From Myroides sp. 1354 (lineage in GTDB: Bacteria > Bacteroidota > Bacteroidia > Flavobacteriales > Flavobacteriaceae): a stretch of 59,478 bases of DNA. The stretch covers positions 1 to 59,478 of the forward strand of contig NZ_JACAGN010000006.1 of the NCBI RefSeq assembly GCF_030324495.1, given 5' to 3'. The translations under genes were made by a program, and so were the position numbers. The notes beneath the pieces are model-generated. The model was not told the origin of the DNA and made no database searches. It worked only from the letters and a program-made list of their open reading frames with translations. Every line of letters begins with the position of its first letter. Position 1 is the stretch's first letter. This document shows, piece after piece, positions 34,501-43,677 of the stretch.

Positions 34501-36621
34501 GTCTTAGGCGAAAAAGGACTTTATGCGAAAGATTTTGAATTAGGCTATCAAAATAGTTTGATTCGCTTGGCCTCGGAAGAAGAAAAAATGAACAGTCCTT
34601 TGGCAGTGAACTTTGTGAATTTTAGTATTGAAGAAATTACTAAAATGATTCAAAAAGATAAATTATTGGCCGAAGGAACTATTAATGGAGAAATTCACCT
34701 CAAAGATTTATCTGCCGATTTCCGATTCATTTCTGATATTGACATTGCTAATCTAGCAGTTTATGAAATAGGTTTAGGAAACCTCCATATTGGCGTTTCT
34801 AATCAATCGCTTAGTCAGTATGCTGCTGATATCGTTTTAGAAGGAAAAGAAAATAGAATCAGATTATTTGGTGTCACGGATGTAGATCAACAAACGTTAG
34901 ATTTGAAATTGGCATTAGATAAATTTCAAATGGCTGCCATAGAGTATTTTAGTATGGGTAACTTAAGTGATACGCAGGGGTACCTTTCAGGCGAATTGAA
35001 TATAGGAGGAAAATACGATAAACCAACTATTTTAGGAGGATTGGATTTTAATTCTATAGGTCTGCATGTTAATCCAATTAATGCAGATTTTAAAGATATT
35101 AATGAAAAAATAGCATTTACAGCGCGCGGTATTGAATTAGATAAATTTAGTGTGACTGATTCCGATGGTAATTTATTGGTGATTGATGGACAAATCCTTA
35201 CACAAACGTATACCGATTTTAAATTTAATCTTGATATTAAAGCGGTTGATTTTAAAGCAGTCAATTCCACAGTCAAAGACAATGATATGTATTATGGAAC
35301 GCTGCTTTTTGACTCGAATCTCAAAATTCGAGGCGATTTAAATACACCAAAAGTAAGTGGACAAATTAGTATAGGTAAAAAGACTGATTTTACAATGGTT
35401 ATGCCACAAGAAGATCCATCTATTGCAGATCGAGAAGGTATAGTTGAATTTATTGATGAAGAGAGTCTTAGACAAGCAGAATTGTTGAAATACCAAAACG
35501 ATTTTAATCAATCAACCTTAAAAGGAATGGATGTTTCTGTATCGATTATTGTTGATAAAGAAGCAACTTTTACCATGATTATGGACAAGAGTAGTGGTGA
35601 TAAGGTGGTGCTGAAAGGTGAGGGAGATATTGTTGGAGGAATTGATCCGTCAGGGAAGGTGTCTCTTACTGGACGCTATGAGTTTTCAGAGGGATCCTAT
35701 GATCTATCTTTCAATTTTATGAAGCGCAAGTTTTTAGTAGAAAAAGGAAGTTCAATCACTTTTGCGGGAGATCCTACAGATGCTATCCTGAATTTAACCG
35801 CTATATACGAAACAAAAACAGCTCCAATCGACTTATTGCAAAATCAATTGGCAGCACTTTCTCCTACACAACAGAATATGTACAAACAGCAACTGCCTTT
35901 TCAAGCACTGTTAATGATGAAAGGAGAGTTGTTAAAACCTGAGATTTCATTTGATATTCGATTGAAAGATGGAGTAACAAGTGCGTCTGGAGATGTAATT
36001 TCCAATACAAAATCAAGGTTAGAACAGATTCGAGCAAATGAATCGGAACTAAATAAACAAGTATTTGCCTTGTTGCTTCTAAACCATTTTATAGGCGATA
36101 ATCCTTTTGAAAGTAGCATGGGGGGACTAAGTGCAGGTACGATGGCGCGTCAAAGTGTGAATCGATTGCTATCGGATCAATTGAATAACCTTGCTAGTAA
36201 TTTGATTCAAGGAGTTGAGTTGAATTTTAATTTAGAATCAACGGAAGACTTCTCTTCGGGTTCTAGAGAAAATAGAACAGACTTGAATGTGGCAGTATCG
36301 AAACGATTGTTCTCTGATCGTTTGAAAGTAACGGTGGGAAGTAGCTTTGAAGTTGAAGGAAATCAACGACAAAATGAACAAGCAACTAATATTGCAGGAG
36401 ATATTGAACTCGAATATGCTTTATCTAAAGATGGTCGTTATTTGATGCGAGTTTATCGAAAAAATCAGTATGAAGTAGCACTTCAAGGACAAGTCGTCGA
36501 AACGGGAGTTGGTTTTATTATTACAATGAGTTATGAGCATTTTAGAGAGTTATTTGAGCGTTCTAAAGACAAAAGACAATTGAAAAAACAAATAAGAGAT
36601 GAAGCTAAAAAAGAAGAATAG
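31543..36621 (+). CDS. tamB: TamB-type translocation/assembly module protein, TTG start
   Basis: A 1692-residue inner-membrane-anchored protein: one N-terminal membrane helix (about 12-34), an AsmA-like start (KIGTPVQLDRIAI), long repeated beta-strand stretches that in TamB form a groove across the periplasm, and the C-terminal DUF490 domain (about 1250-1650) with DPTDAILNLTAIYETKTAP and LEYALSKDGRYLMRVYRKNQ. TamB moves lipids and helps outer-membrane proteins mature. The start must be TTG: an in-frame TAA lies 9 bases upstream and no ATG occurs near the membrane segment. The stop overlaps the tamL start by 23 bases. In Bacteroidota tamB-tamL is important for outer-membrane homeostasis. Confidence 0.92.
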   Translation: MKKLLVKIGKIVGWIVFSILVLLILLIVLVQIPSIQNAIKDKAITFVENKIGTPVQLDRIAISFPKKIVVKGLYLESQEKDTLVYVNHLGVDIGLWGLLNSQVNVNAIDLDGLTAHVHRDTLQRFNFDYIVDAFASEEEKEDTPSSMSVSVGQINLSNIALKFDDQYDGHHVKLKLNQFVTRFRDFDLDQMRFSLPVISSDGLDLVYYKEKQFGERESVLSTQEEPIEEEITPAKPIDLNIGVVELKQTKIDYQSVEDYIQAFLSLDDFKLSLNKLNIEKQQVDIEDITLNKTVAKVRFLAGKENPQTNATPVVKSDSLPNEDQTNIGWNLAIRNLGIQDFNAKYDDDNHKKIPEGLDVNHIGIEALNFSLKDFQYTDAGLNGNLQQFSFKEQSGFNLDNVKAYFQYGQQASFVKNLSVETPNTQFNTTAVFNYSSLDQLKDNLGQLSTDLVISNSHLGLKDAYLLMPDVFKANGLTKLSQEKIKLELVAKGLVNDLNIEKIYVSMLGSTFLNAAGKVRNLPDVAKAYIDFTIKDFQTTAKDIRLIAPPKTLPDNIEIPALISFTGKAKGTQQDIASTFKLKTSLGTIDFDGSFNQRIKNKEKYQANLTIDKLNLGRLIKNDSIGIISLQAKVDGVSFEPTMAQANALIKLDKAEYNGYTYKDIQLDGHLSNGQYAVITHNADPNLDFDLNATGTWTNQALSLQLLADLKKIDLYQLRLNAEPSIVSGRIEVDMPNIMPDSLVGTAIISDLSFNALSRSFKLQPIQFLAEAEASYRKMSLTSQVLDFEMEGDYLLTQLGDAITQTISKYYKISTEDKKEKETAKVNEQRVEKQQYFTYQLQVKNDPIFQKIVPELKEIQPILLGGVYRQKDDFLTIKGEVPALEYGDITIEAITLDVQPKGAALDYKLGIKSISNASYSIKRMVLDGFAQENKLDVNFKLLDKQDKICYLIGAELLSEEKQQQLSMKEGGFILDYIPWTVNPNNKIVLGEKGLYAKDFELGYQNSLIRLASEEEKMNSPLAVNFVNFSIEEITKMIQKDKLLAEGTINGEIHLKDLSADFRFISDIDIANLAVYEIGLGNLHIGVSNQSLSQYAADIVLEGKENRIRLFGVTDVDQQTLDLKLALDKFQMAAIEYFSMGNLSDTQGYLSGELNIGGKYDKPTILGGLDFNSIGLHVNPINADFKDINEKIAFTARGIELDKFSVTDSDGNLLVIDGQILTQTYTDFKFNLDIKAVDFKAVNSTVKDNDMYYGTLLFDSNLKIRGDLNTPKVSGQISIGKKTDFTMVMPQEDPSIADREGIVEFIDEESLRQAELLKYQNDFNQSTLKGMDVSVSIIVDKEATFTMIMDKSSGDKVVLKGEGDIVGGIDPSGKVSLTGRYEFSEGSYDLSFNFMKRKFLVEKGSSITFAGDPTDAILNLTAIYETKTAPIDLLQNQLAALSPTQQNMYKQQLPFQALLMMKGELLKPEISFDIRLKDGVTSASGDVISNTKSRLEQIRANESELNKQVFALLLLNHFIGDNPFESSMGGLSAGTMARQSVNRLLSDQLNNLASNLIQGVELNFNLESTEDFSSGSRENRTDLNVAVSKRLFSDRLKVTVGSSFEVEGNQRQNEQATNIAGDIELEYALSKDGRYLMRVYRKNQYEVALQGQVVETGVGFIITMSYEHFRELFERSKDKRQLKKQIRDEAKKEE

Positions 36622-38914
36622 TGTCCTATTATTGACCCTAACAGGAATTGCAGGATTCTTTATCAGCTCATGTAGTTCCACTAAATACATTCCAGAGGGA
36701 GAAGCACTCTATGCCAAGGGGATTGTGGATATTGAAGGAACGGAATTGACAAAGTCAAAGAAGAAGGAAATCGAAGAGTCGTTGGAATCTCTTTTACGGC
36801 CAGAACCCAATAGCTCTTTTTTGGGGTTTCGCCCCAAATTGTTTTTTTACAATTTAGGAGGAGATCCTGCTAAAACTAACAAAATAAGACGATGGATGCG
36901 CACTTCTCTAGGTGAACCTCCAGTGCTCTTTAGTCAAGTAGATTTAGAGCACAATAAAGCCATTTTAGCTAATAGAATGGAAAATGATGGCTATTTTAAT
37001 GTTCGCATACAGGCAGATACACTAAAAATAAAGGAAAAGAAAAAAGCCGCGCAATATACTATCGATCCCGGTGCTCAGTTTATTATTAATGAGGTGACCT
37101 TTTTGAACGATTCTACCCCCCTGCAACAAGCGATTTACGATGCAGGAAAACGATGGACAAGATTGAGAAAAGACAGACCTTATAATCTGGATCAAATTAA
37201 AGAGGAACGCGTTCGCTTTGATAATTATGTGAAAAATAAAGGCTATTTCTATTTTAGTCCAAATAATTTATTGGTACAAGTAGATAGTACAGTAGGTAAT
37301 CACAAAGTGAACCTATTTGTAAAAGTAAAAGAAGATACTCCCGTATTGGCTACGAAAGCTTATACAATTAATAAAGTGTATATTTTTTCAGATTATTCTC
37401 TAGCAGAAACAGATATCAAACGCGATATTAAAACGGCTGAATCCTATAAAGGGTTTGAAATTATCGATCCTAAAAATAAATTTAAACCCAGTATTTACGA
37501 TCGCACTGTCTATTTGGAAGAAGGGGAACTCTACAATAGAAATGACCACAATTTATCGCTGAATCGCTTAGTGAATCTCGGTGTTTTTAAATATGTAAAG
37601 AATCAGTTTGAATTGGCAGATACCGTTAATAATAAATTAGACGTTTACTATTTCCTAACGCCAGATAATCCAAAATCAATTCGCTTAGAGTTATTGGGAA
37701 AAACAAACTCAGCAAGTTATAGTGGAGCAGAGTTGAATGTAAATTGGAGCCATAAAAATTTCTTGAAAGGAGCCGAATTGTTTTCTGTTTCTGCTTATGG
37801 AGGGGCTGATTTTCAAATGTCTTCTAAAAACAAGGGTTACAATGTATATAAAGGAGGATTAGAAGCAAGTTTGACTTGGCCTAGATTGATCGCACCAGGG
37901 AACTTTCATTCCTCAAGTGGTTATATCCCGCGTACCAAAGCAACGATTGGAGGAGAGTATTTAGAACGCAGTCAATTGTATTCTTTAACTTCTTTTAAAG
38001 GATCCTGGGGATATCTTTGGAAAGAGAATGTTCGAAAAGAACATCAATTGAATGCTTTAGAAGTAAATTATGTAACACCACAGAATGTAACCGATTTATA
38101 CCGAGAAACAGCAGCTGGTAATCCATCGTTGGAAAGGGTTTTAGACAAGCAATTGATTTTCGGACCAACATATACGTATACCTATACGAATACAATGAAT
38201 CAACACAAGAGAAATACTTTTTATTATCGAGGAGGATTGGACTTTTCAGGAAATATTACGGGATTACTCATGGGAGCTGATGTAGATAAGGATAAGGAAA
38301 AAACAATTTTAGGTGTACCTTTTAGTCAGTATGTTAAAACAGAACACGATTTTAGACATTATTTGAAGTTGAGTAAAACTTCACAATTGGTGAGCCGTCT
38401 TCACGCAGGAATAGGATATGCTTATGGAAATTCTAAGAATTTACCTTATACCAAACAATTTTATGTTGGAGGATCTAACAGTATACGAGCCTTTAGAGCT
38501 AGAACCTTAGGACCAGGTAATTTCGACCCTAATTCATTTGAAGCTAAATTTATCCCTGATCAATCAGGGGATATGCTGTTGGAATTCAATTTTGAGTACC
38601 GCAAAAAATTAGTGAGTATTATTCATGGAGCACTATTTATTGATGGTGGAAATATCTGGAATTTAAATGAAGTATCGGATAGACCAGGAGGAAAGATATC
38701 GGGTGATTTTTATAAGGAAATAGCCTTGGGAGCAGGAGCTGGACTTCGATTTGATATTACCTTTTTGGTGGTTCGTTTCGATTTTGCCTTTCCACTTCGC
38801 GTACCGTATAATGAACCAGGCGAGCGCTGGGTAGTGAAAGATATCAACTTTGGAAGCGGAAAATGGAGAAAAGACAACTTGATGTTTAACCTCGCAATTG
38901 GGTATCCATTCTAG
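36599..38914 (+). CDS. tamL: TamL: lipoprotein-type TamA/BamA-family outer-membrane protein
   Basis: A 771-residue Omp85-family protein. It starts with a lipoprotein signal (lipobox FFISSC, Cys about residue 25) then STKYIPEGE, so the POTRA end is lipid-anchored, the known special feature of TamL in Bacteroidota. POTRA repeats (about 40-330) are followed by a 16-strand barrel (about 360-771) carrying the inward-folding loop motif VGGSNSIRAFRARTLGPG near 621-640 and a terminal strand NLAIGYPF. It partners TamB, whose gene overlaps its start by 23 bases, which supports translational coupling and a fixed stoichiometry. Confidence 0.93.
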   Translation: MKLKKKNSVLLLTLTGIAGFFISSCSSTKYIPEGEALYAKGIVDIEGTELTKSKKKEIEESLESLLRPEPNSSFLGFRPKLFFYNLGGDPAKTNKIRRWMRTSLGEPPVLFSQVDLEHNKAILANRMENDGYFNVRIQADTLKIKEKKKAAQYTIDPGAQFIINEVTFLNDSTPLQQAIYDAGKRWTRLRKDRPYNLDQIKEERVRFDNYVKNKGYFYFSPNNLLVQVDSTVGNHKVNLFVKVKEDTPVLATKAYTINKVYIFSDYSLAETDIKRDIKTAESYKGFEIIDPKNKFKPSIYDRTVYLEEGELYNRNDHNLSLNRLVNLGVFKYVKNQFELADTVNNKLDVYYFLTPDNPKSIRLELLGKTNSASYSGAELNVNWSHKNFLKGAELFSVSAYGGADFQMSSKNKGYNVYKGGLEASLTWPRLIAPGNFHSSSGYIPRTKATIGGEYLERSQLYSLTSFKGSWGYLWKENVRKEHQLNALEVNYVTPQNVTDLYRETAAGNPSLERVLDKQLIFGPTYTYTYTNTMNQHKRNTFYYRGGLDFSGNITGLLMGADVDKDKEKTILGVPFSQYVKTEHDFRHYLKLSKTSQLVSRLHAGIGYAYGNSKNLPYTKQFYVGGSNSIRAFRARTLGPGNFDPNSFEAKFIPDQSGDMLLEFNFEYRKKLVSIIHGALFIDGGNIWNLNEVSDRPGGKISGDFYKEIALGAGAGLRFDITFLVVRFDFAFPLRVPYNEPGERWVVKDINFGSGKWRKDNLMFNLAIGYPF

Positions 38915-39049
38915 TATTTGGGGAATATGTACCCATTTTGTGACAGGAGAATTGACTGTGTTGCAGATAAATAAAAATAATAATAGATCTTAAGTGATTG
39001 ATAAATAATTAATTATTTAATTTGAAGGCAAGTTTGTATTTTTGGCACG

Positions 39050-39245
39050 CTTTTTTCTATATACTATAGCGTAAGGTGTTATACAAAAAAACAAATGAGT
39101 TGAGTAATCAACTTAAATTGCTAGAAAAAGAAAATTAAGTGTTTGTTTTAAAGAAATTTTATTACCAAACGAGGTAATAGGTTAGATCGTTAGTAAGGTG
39201 AAGAAGAGAAATCTTCAGGTAAATAGGGAGCTTAGGCTCCCTTTT
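39050..39245 (+). ncRNA. Candidate structured small RNA
   Basis: A possible independent transcript of about 195 bases. A TATTTTTG box at 39037-39044 would place its start near 39050. Inside are a GTTGA/TCAAC hairpin with a GTAA loop (39093-39106), an ATTACC/GGTAAT stem (about 39161-39178), a GAAGA-GAAA-TCTTC stem with a GNRA tetraloop (39203-39216), and a terminator (39226-39245). No protein frame of any length is present. I cannot assign a family; 6S-Flavo-like RNAs are one option to test. Confidence 0.4.
39226..39245 (+). terminator. Terminator of the candidate small RNA
   Basis: GGGAGC pairs with GCTCCC (39226-39231 with 39236-39241) around TTAG, followed by TTTT. There is no gene immediately upstream, so it must end a non-coding transcript or attenuate. 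Confidence 0.8.
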
Positions 39246-39301
39246 ACTGTTATAGGAGGTTAAAGTTTTACCACTTGTTGGTTTCTCCAAAATAAATATA
39301 T

Positions 39302-39309
39302 TAAATTTG
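39302..39309 (+). promoter_or_regulatory. Promoter for the sigma-54 regulator gene
   Basis: TAAATTTG matches TAnnTTTG and is preceded at a 21-base spacing by TTG (39278-39280), giving both parts of the Bacteroidota promoter, 30 bases before the start codon. Confidence 0.6.
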
Positions 39310-39339
39310 TCTTTAGCCCTAAATAAAGACGGATAAAAT

Positions 39340-40728
39340 ATGAGTCATAAAGTTCTTGTTATAGACGATGATGTACCATTTTGCGAAATGTTGAAAGCCT
39401 TTTTAACCAAAAAAGGTTTTGTTGTTATGAACGCTTTTAATTCCTTAGATGCAAAAAAAGCAATAGACGAGAGTTGTTATGATATTGTGTTGACTGATGT
39501 TAGACTCCCTGATAGCGATGGAATTGAACTGCTGAAATACATCAAGGAAAAGTGTATCACTTCCCAAGTTATTTTAATGACAGGGTATACCGAAATCAAA
39601 ACAGCAGTGAATGCTATGAAATTAGGTGCCTTTGATTATGTGGCTAAACCCATTAATCCCGATGAAATTGTTTTGACTATAAAACAAGCTTTAGATAAGA
39701 AAAACAAAGGAGATGAAAAGGTTAAACACGAAACGTCAAAATCAATCTCAATAGAATTAACCACAGAAGAGGCCGTATTAGAAGAATATGTAAAAGGAGA
39801 TAGTAAAGTATCTTCCCAATTACAAGAGTATATCGAATTAGTAGCTCCAACCAATATGTCCGTATTAATTATTGGAGATAGTGGTACAGGGAAAGAGAAT
39901 ATAGCACATTCTATACACTTATTAAGTAAACGAAGTAAAAAACCTTATATCGCTGTAGATTGTGGTGCTATTCCCAAAGATTTAGCTTCTAGTGAGTTTT
40001 TTGGACATATTAAAGGATCTTTTACCGGTGCTGTTACAGATAAAATAGGGCATTTTGAAGCAGCTAACGGAGGAACTATCTTTTTAGATGAAGTAGGAAA
40101 CTTATCCTATGAAGTGCAAATACAATTGTTGCGCGCTCTTCAGGAAAGAAAAGTAAAACCCGTAGGCAGCAGTACAGAAATTGACGTGGATATTCGAGTG
40201 ATTGCTGCAACAAATGAAGATTTGCCAAAGGCAGTAAGAGAAGGAGAGTTTAGAGAAGATTTGTATCACCGCTTAAACGAATTTGGTATTGTTGCTCCTC
40301 GATTAACAGATAGAGGAAGTGATGTACTTTCGTTTGCGAAACACTTCTTAAAACATTCCAATCAAGAACTAGAAAAGAATGTAAAAGGATTTTCTGGTGA
40401 AGTAGAGCGTATTTTCTTGACTTATGATTGGCCAGGGAACTTGCGTGAAATGAAAAATATTATTAAGCGTTCGGTTCTGTTAACGAAAGGAGATTATATC
40501 GAAAAAGAGGTATTACCAGATGAAATGTTCGCTCCTAAACCCCTTGTTTCAGACAGTCCAAATGAAGAAGAAAGAGATTTGAAATTGTTTTCTTCTCGCA
40601 ATGAAGAACAAGCTATACGCACAGCTCTGGAAAAAGTGAAATTCAATAAAACCAAAGCCGCGCAATTATTAGGCATTGACAGAAAAACACTATATAATAA
40701 AATGAAACTTTACAATATAGAGTTGTAA
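39340..40728 (+). CDS. NtrC-type sigma-54-dependent response regulator
   Basis: A 462-residue regulator with three parts. An N-terminal receiver (about 1-120) has the acidic pocket DDD (9-11), phospho-acceptor D53 in LTDVRLP, T81 and K103. The central AAA+ domain (about 155-385) has Walker A GDSGTGKE (179-186), the sigma-54 contact loop GSFTGA (226-231; Ala to Ser against the usual GAFTGA) and Walker B GGTIFLDE. A Fis-type helix-turn-helix ends the protein (NKTKAAQLLGIDRKTLYNKM). It drives transcription at sigma-54 promoters after phosphorylation. No histidine kinase gene is adjacent, so it is an orphan here. Targets unknown. Confidence 0.95.
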   Translation: MSHKVLVIDDDVPFCEMLKAFLTKKGFVVMNAFNSLDAKKAIDESCYDIVLTDVRLPDSDGIELLKYIKEKCITSQVILMTGYTEIKTAVNAMKLGAFDYVAKPINPDEIVLTIKQALDKKNKGDEKVKHETSKSISIELTTEEAVLEEYVKGDSKVSSQLQEYIELVAPTNMSVLIIGDSGTGKENIAHSIHLLSKRSKKPYIAVDCGAIPKDLASSEFFGHIKGSFTGAVTDKIGHFEAANGGTIFLDEVGNLSYEVQIQLLRALQERKVKPVGSSTEIDVDIRVIAATNEDLPKAVREGEFREDLYHRLNEFGIVAPRLTDRGSDVLSFAKHFLKHSNQELEKNVKGFSGEVERIFLTYDWPGNLREMKNIIKRSVLLTKGDYIEKEVLPDEMFAPKPLVSDSPNEEERDLKLFSSRNEEQAIRTALEKVKFNKTKAAQLLGIDRKTLYNKMKLYNIEL

Positions 40729-40740
40729 GTAGGAATAAGT

Positions 40741-40777
40741 AAAAAGGCATCTAAACTCAATTAGATGCCTTTTTTTG
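40741..40777. terminator. Bidirectional terminator between convergent genes
   Basis: AAAAAGGCATCTAA pairs with TTAGATGCCTTTTT around ACTCAA. It serves the sigma-54 regulator and, read backwards, the FAD/Fe-S oxidase gene. Confidence 0.93.
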
Positions 40778-40806
40778 TAAACAATTTTATGTAGTAAAGT
40801 AAAATT

Positions 40807-43632
40807 CTATCTTGTTACTTCTTCAATTAAATAAAAAATAGACTTGAAGCTTTGGTTGCTATGTGCAGTTAACCCAATCTCACAAGTGCGACTGGTAGAA
40901 AAACCATCAGAGCAAGACGAGGGTATCTGTTGTGCAATTGCTTTGGTTCCATGTTGATTTAATTCTGGGACAGTAAAACCTCGATCCCCCGCAAAACCAC
41001 AACAGTTACTCTCAATGTAGTTTATTTTTTTTGCACATCGCTTTGCGATATCTATTAATTTTTCTTCTAAACCTAGTTTTTTGACAGAACAAACGGGAAA
41101 AATAGTCACTTCTTCTCGAGGATGAGTAATAGGTAAGTCTGGGAGAACGAAATCCAATATAAATTCAATTGGATCATAAAACTGAAAATCACTTTTAGCA
41201 TGATGGTCGTGGTAGGTGTAATAACACGGACTCATATCAAATAAAATTGGGTATTTGCCTTGTTCTGATGCCGTTAATAATGCTTTTTCTAAGGCTGTCG
41301 ATTTTTGTAATCCTTCTTCTTGAAATCCCTTGCTGCTAAAAGGCATACCACAACATAAATTAGCTATCTCTTCTGGATAAATAACCTCATACCCAGCACG
41401 TTCTAATAACAATACCGTTAGATCTTTGAGATCTAAATCTTGAGAGGGATAATCTTTTGATTTTCCCATAGTACGATTAATACAAGAAGGAAAATACACT
41501 ACTTTTCGCACTGTATTTTGAACTAGAACAGCTGGTTTGATTGTTGTTTTTGTGCCTGTTGGCATGGCGGGATTCCACTGAGGAATTCGATTATTGCTCC
41601 ATTTTCTCATTTGAGTAGAAAGACGCAACATAGTGCGATCTCCTAAGGTATTTTGAAAGAGACGAACAAATTTTAAGCTATAACGCCCCAATTGAGTCAC
41701 CCGATCTAAATGATCAACAAAATAAAGAGCATCTTGGTGATTTTTAGCCGTTAAATGATCCGATCTCCAGCTTTTGACATATTTACCTGTATCAATCTTA
41801 ACCGGACAGGCAATCGCACATAAACCGTCTGTCGCACAAGTATCATCGACATAGTATTGCGCTTGCTGACGAAGTTGTTCTAGTAATATTGGATTTTCAC
41901 CTGTTTGTGTTAAACGCGCAATTTCTCTTCCGATTACAATACGCTGACGTGGTGATAAAGTTAATCCTTCTGAAACACAATGCGATTCACAAAACCCACA
42001 TTCAATACATTTGTCTATGATAGGGTGGGTAGCAGGTGTGGTTTTTAAATTTTCTAAATGGATATGTGAATTGGCATTAATCATTACCCCAGGATTGATA
42101 ACCTGATGGGGATCGAATATCTGCTTAATTCGCAACATCAAAGCATAGGCTTGTTTACCCCATTCTCTTTCTACAAAAGGAGCCATATTGCGTCCAGTTC
42201 CGTGTTCTGCCTTAAGTGAACCATCAAATTGATGTACAACCAATTCAACGAGTTCATCCATTAAATCGGCATAGCGTTGAATCGAAGTAGCTGTACTAAA
42301 GTCTTGGGAAAAAACCAAGTGTAGATTTCCTTCTAAGGCATGTCCAAATAAAACAGCATCGTTATACTGGTATTTGGCAAATAATTGTTGTAAGGCCAAA
42401 CTCGCTTCTGCTAATTGATCCAAAGGAAAGGCAACATCCTCAATGATGCAAGTAGTTCCCGTAGCTCGAAGTGCTCCTGTAGTTGGCAATAAACCATTTC
42501 GAGCCTTCCAATTGAAGGCATATTCTTTAGGATCAGAAGTAAAAACAAAAGGAGCTAAGGTGGAAAGTGAAGCCATGGCTTGTTGTACTTCTTCTTGTTT
42601 TTGTATTAATTCCTCCTGATTGTTGGCTTGTACTTCTACAAGTAATAAACAAGCAGATTCAGGAAGTGTTTTAAAATAGGTAGGTGCTTGAGGTTCCTCT
42701 TCAATGGAGCGAATACTGTTTCGGTCTAATAGTTCAACCGCAGCAACAGGACTCGCTTTCAAATGAGGAACAGCCTGACAAGCGGTTCTAATGGAATCAA
42801 AAACCATCAAGGTACAGGCCTTTTTTTGGTAATTAATTACAGTGTTATAGGTAATGGCTGAAATAAAAGCAAGCGTTCCTTCAGAACCAATCATCAAGTG
42901 TTTGAGGATATCAAACGGATCTTGATAATCAATAAAGGCATTTAAACTATAACCAGTCGTATTCTTAATTTTGTACTTGCGTTTGATTCGCTCATACAAG
43001 GTAATATCTTGTTGTATCTCGTTGTGAATAGCGCTAATTTCAGCAAGAATTTCAGGGTGTTTAACCTCAAATTGTTGTCTACTAACGATATCTGCAGTAT
43101 CTAGGATTGTACCATCGTAAAAAACAAGGCGAATATCCGCTAGGGTATTGTATGAGTTTTGAGCGGTACCGCAACACATGCCACTGGCGTTGTTTGCGGC
43201 AATTCCACCAATCATAGCCGCATTAATAGACCCAGGATCAGGTCCTATTTTTCGGCCATAAGGTGCAAGTAAAATATTTGCTCTTCCTCCAATTATTCCC
43301 GGTTGAAAAGTAGCGCGTAAACCGTTGTCTTTAATGCTATACTCTTTCCAGTGATGTGTGGCTACCAATAAGATAGAATCTGTTATCGCTTGTCCTGATA
43401 AACTCGTTCCTCCTGCGCGATAGGTAATAGGTAATTGTTGTTGATGTGCCAAAGCGATGACCTGAACAGCTTCTGCTTCGTTCTTGACTTCTACTACAAT
43501 TTTAGGTGTTAAGCGATAAAAACTCGCATCTGTTCCATAAGCAAGGGTCTGAATGGGATCTGTAATAATTTGTGAAGGTGGAAGGAATTGGCCTAACTCA
43601 CGAGCAAAAGAAGCGTAACTTTCTGACAGCAT
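40807..43632 (-). CDS. FAD-linked oxidase fused to Fe-S/CCG domains (D-lactate dehydrogenase type)
   Basis: A 941-residue fusion enzyme. The N-terminal FAD_binding_4 domain (about 35-230; PITYRAGGTSLSG, GPDPGSINAAMIGGIAANN) and the FAD-oxidase C-terminal domain (to about 520; VLFGHALEGNLHLVFSQ, KAEHGTGRNMAPFVE) oxidise a 2-hydroxy acid such as D-lactate. Two cluster-binding motifs follow (CIECGFCESHC about 541-551 and CATDGLCAIACP about 596-607), then two CCG-type modules (LCCGMPF and NCCGFAGD), which pass electrons on, probably to quinone. Substrate is inferred from family; glycolate-like acids are alternatives. It is a single gene facing the repeat array on its 5' side. Confidence 0.9.
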   Translation of the reverse strand: MLSESYASFARELGQFLPPSQIITDPIQTLAYGTDASFYRLTPKIVVEVKNEAEAVQVIALAHQQQLPITYRAGGTSLSGQAITDSILLVATHHWKEYSIKDNGLRATFQPGIIGGRANILLAPYGRKIGPDPGSINAAMIGGIAANNASGMCCGTAQNSYNTLADIRLVFYDGTILDTADIVSRQQFEVKHPEILAEISAIHNEIQQDITLYERIKRKYKIKNTTGYSLNAFIDYQDPFDILKHLMIGSEGTLAFISAITYNTVINYQKKACTLMVFDSIRTACQAVPHLKASPVAAVELLDRNSIRSIEEEPQAPTYFKTLPESACLLLVEVQANNQEELIQKQEEVQQAMASLSTLAPFVFTSDPKEYAFNWKARNGLLPTTGALRATGTTCIIEDVAFPLDQLAEASLALQQLFAKYQYNDAVLFGHALEGNLHLVFSQDFSTATSIQRYADLMDELVELVVHQFDGSLKAEHGTGRNMAPFVEREWGKQAYALMLRIKQIFDPHQVINPGVMINANSHIHLENLKTTPATHPIIDKCIECGFCESHCVSEGLTLSPRQRIVIGREIARLTQTGENPILLEQLRQQAQYYVDDTCATDGLCAIACPVKIDTGKYVKSWRSDHLTAKNHQDALYFVDHLDRVTQLGRYSLKFVRLFQNTLGDRTMLRLSTQMRKWSNNRIPQWNPAMPTGTKTTIKPAVLVQNTVRKVVYFPSCINRTMGKSKDYPSQDLDLKDLTVLLLERAGYEVIYPEEIANLCCGMPFSSKGFQEEGLQKSTALEKALLTASEQGKYPILFDMSPCYYTYHDHHAKSDFQFYDPIEFILDFVLPDLPITHPREEVTIFPVCSVKKLGLEEKLIDIAKRCAKKINYIESNCCGFAGDRGFTVPELNQHGTKAIAQQIPSSCSDGFSTSRTCEIGLTAHSNQSFKSIFYLIEEVTR

Positions 43633-43677
43633 AACAACATTTTTTTGTAGCAGAAAGTTACGATAAATAATGGAAAG

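Larger units (their letters stand above)
38915..39339. other. Intergenic region before the sigma-54 regulator gene
   Basis: A 425-base gap with no gene. It contains a TATTTTTG box at 39037-39044, several stem-loops and a terminator at 39226-39245, so it may encode a small RNA (see the ncRNA entry). The right end has a promoter for the downstream gene. Confidence 0.6.

Noticed and set aside
39250..39262. GGAGG motif as a ribosome binding site
   Set aside because: No start codon follows at a proper distance, and flavobacterial genes here rarely use this motif.
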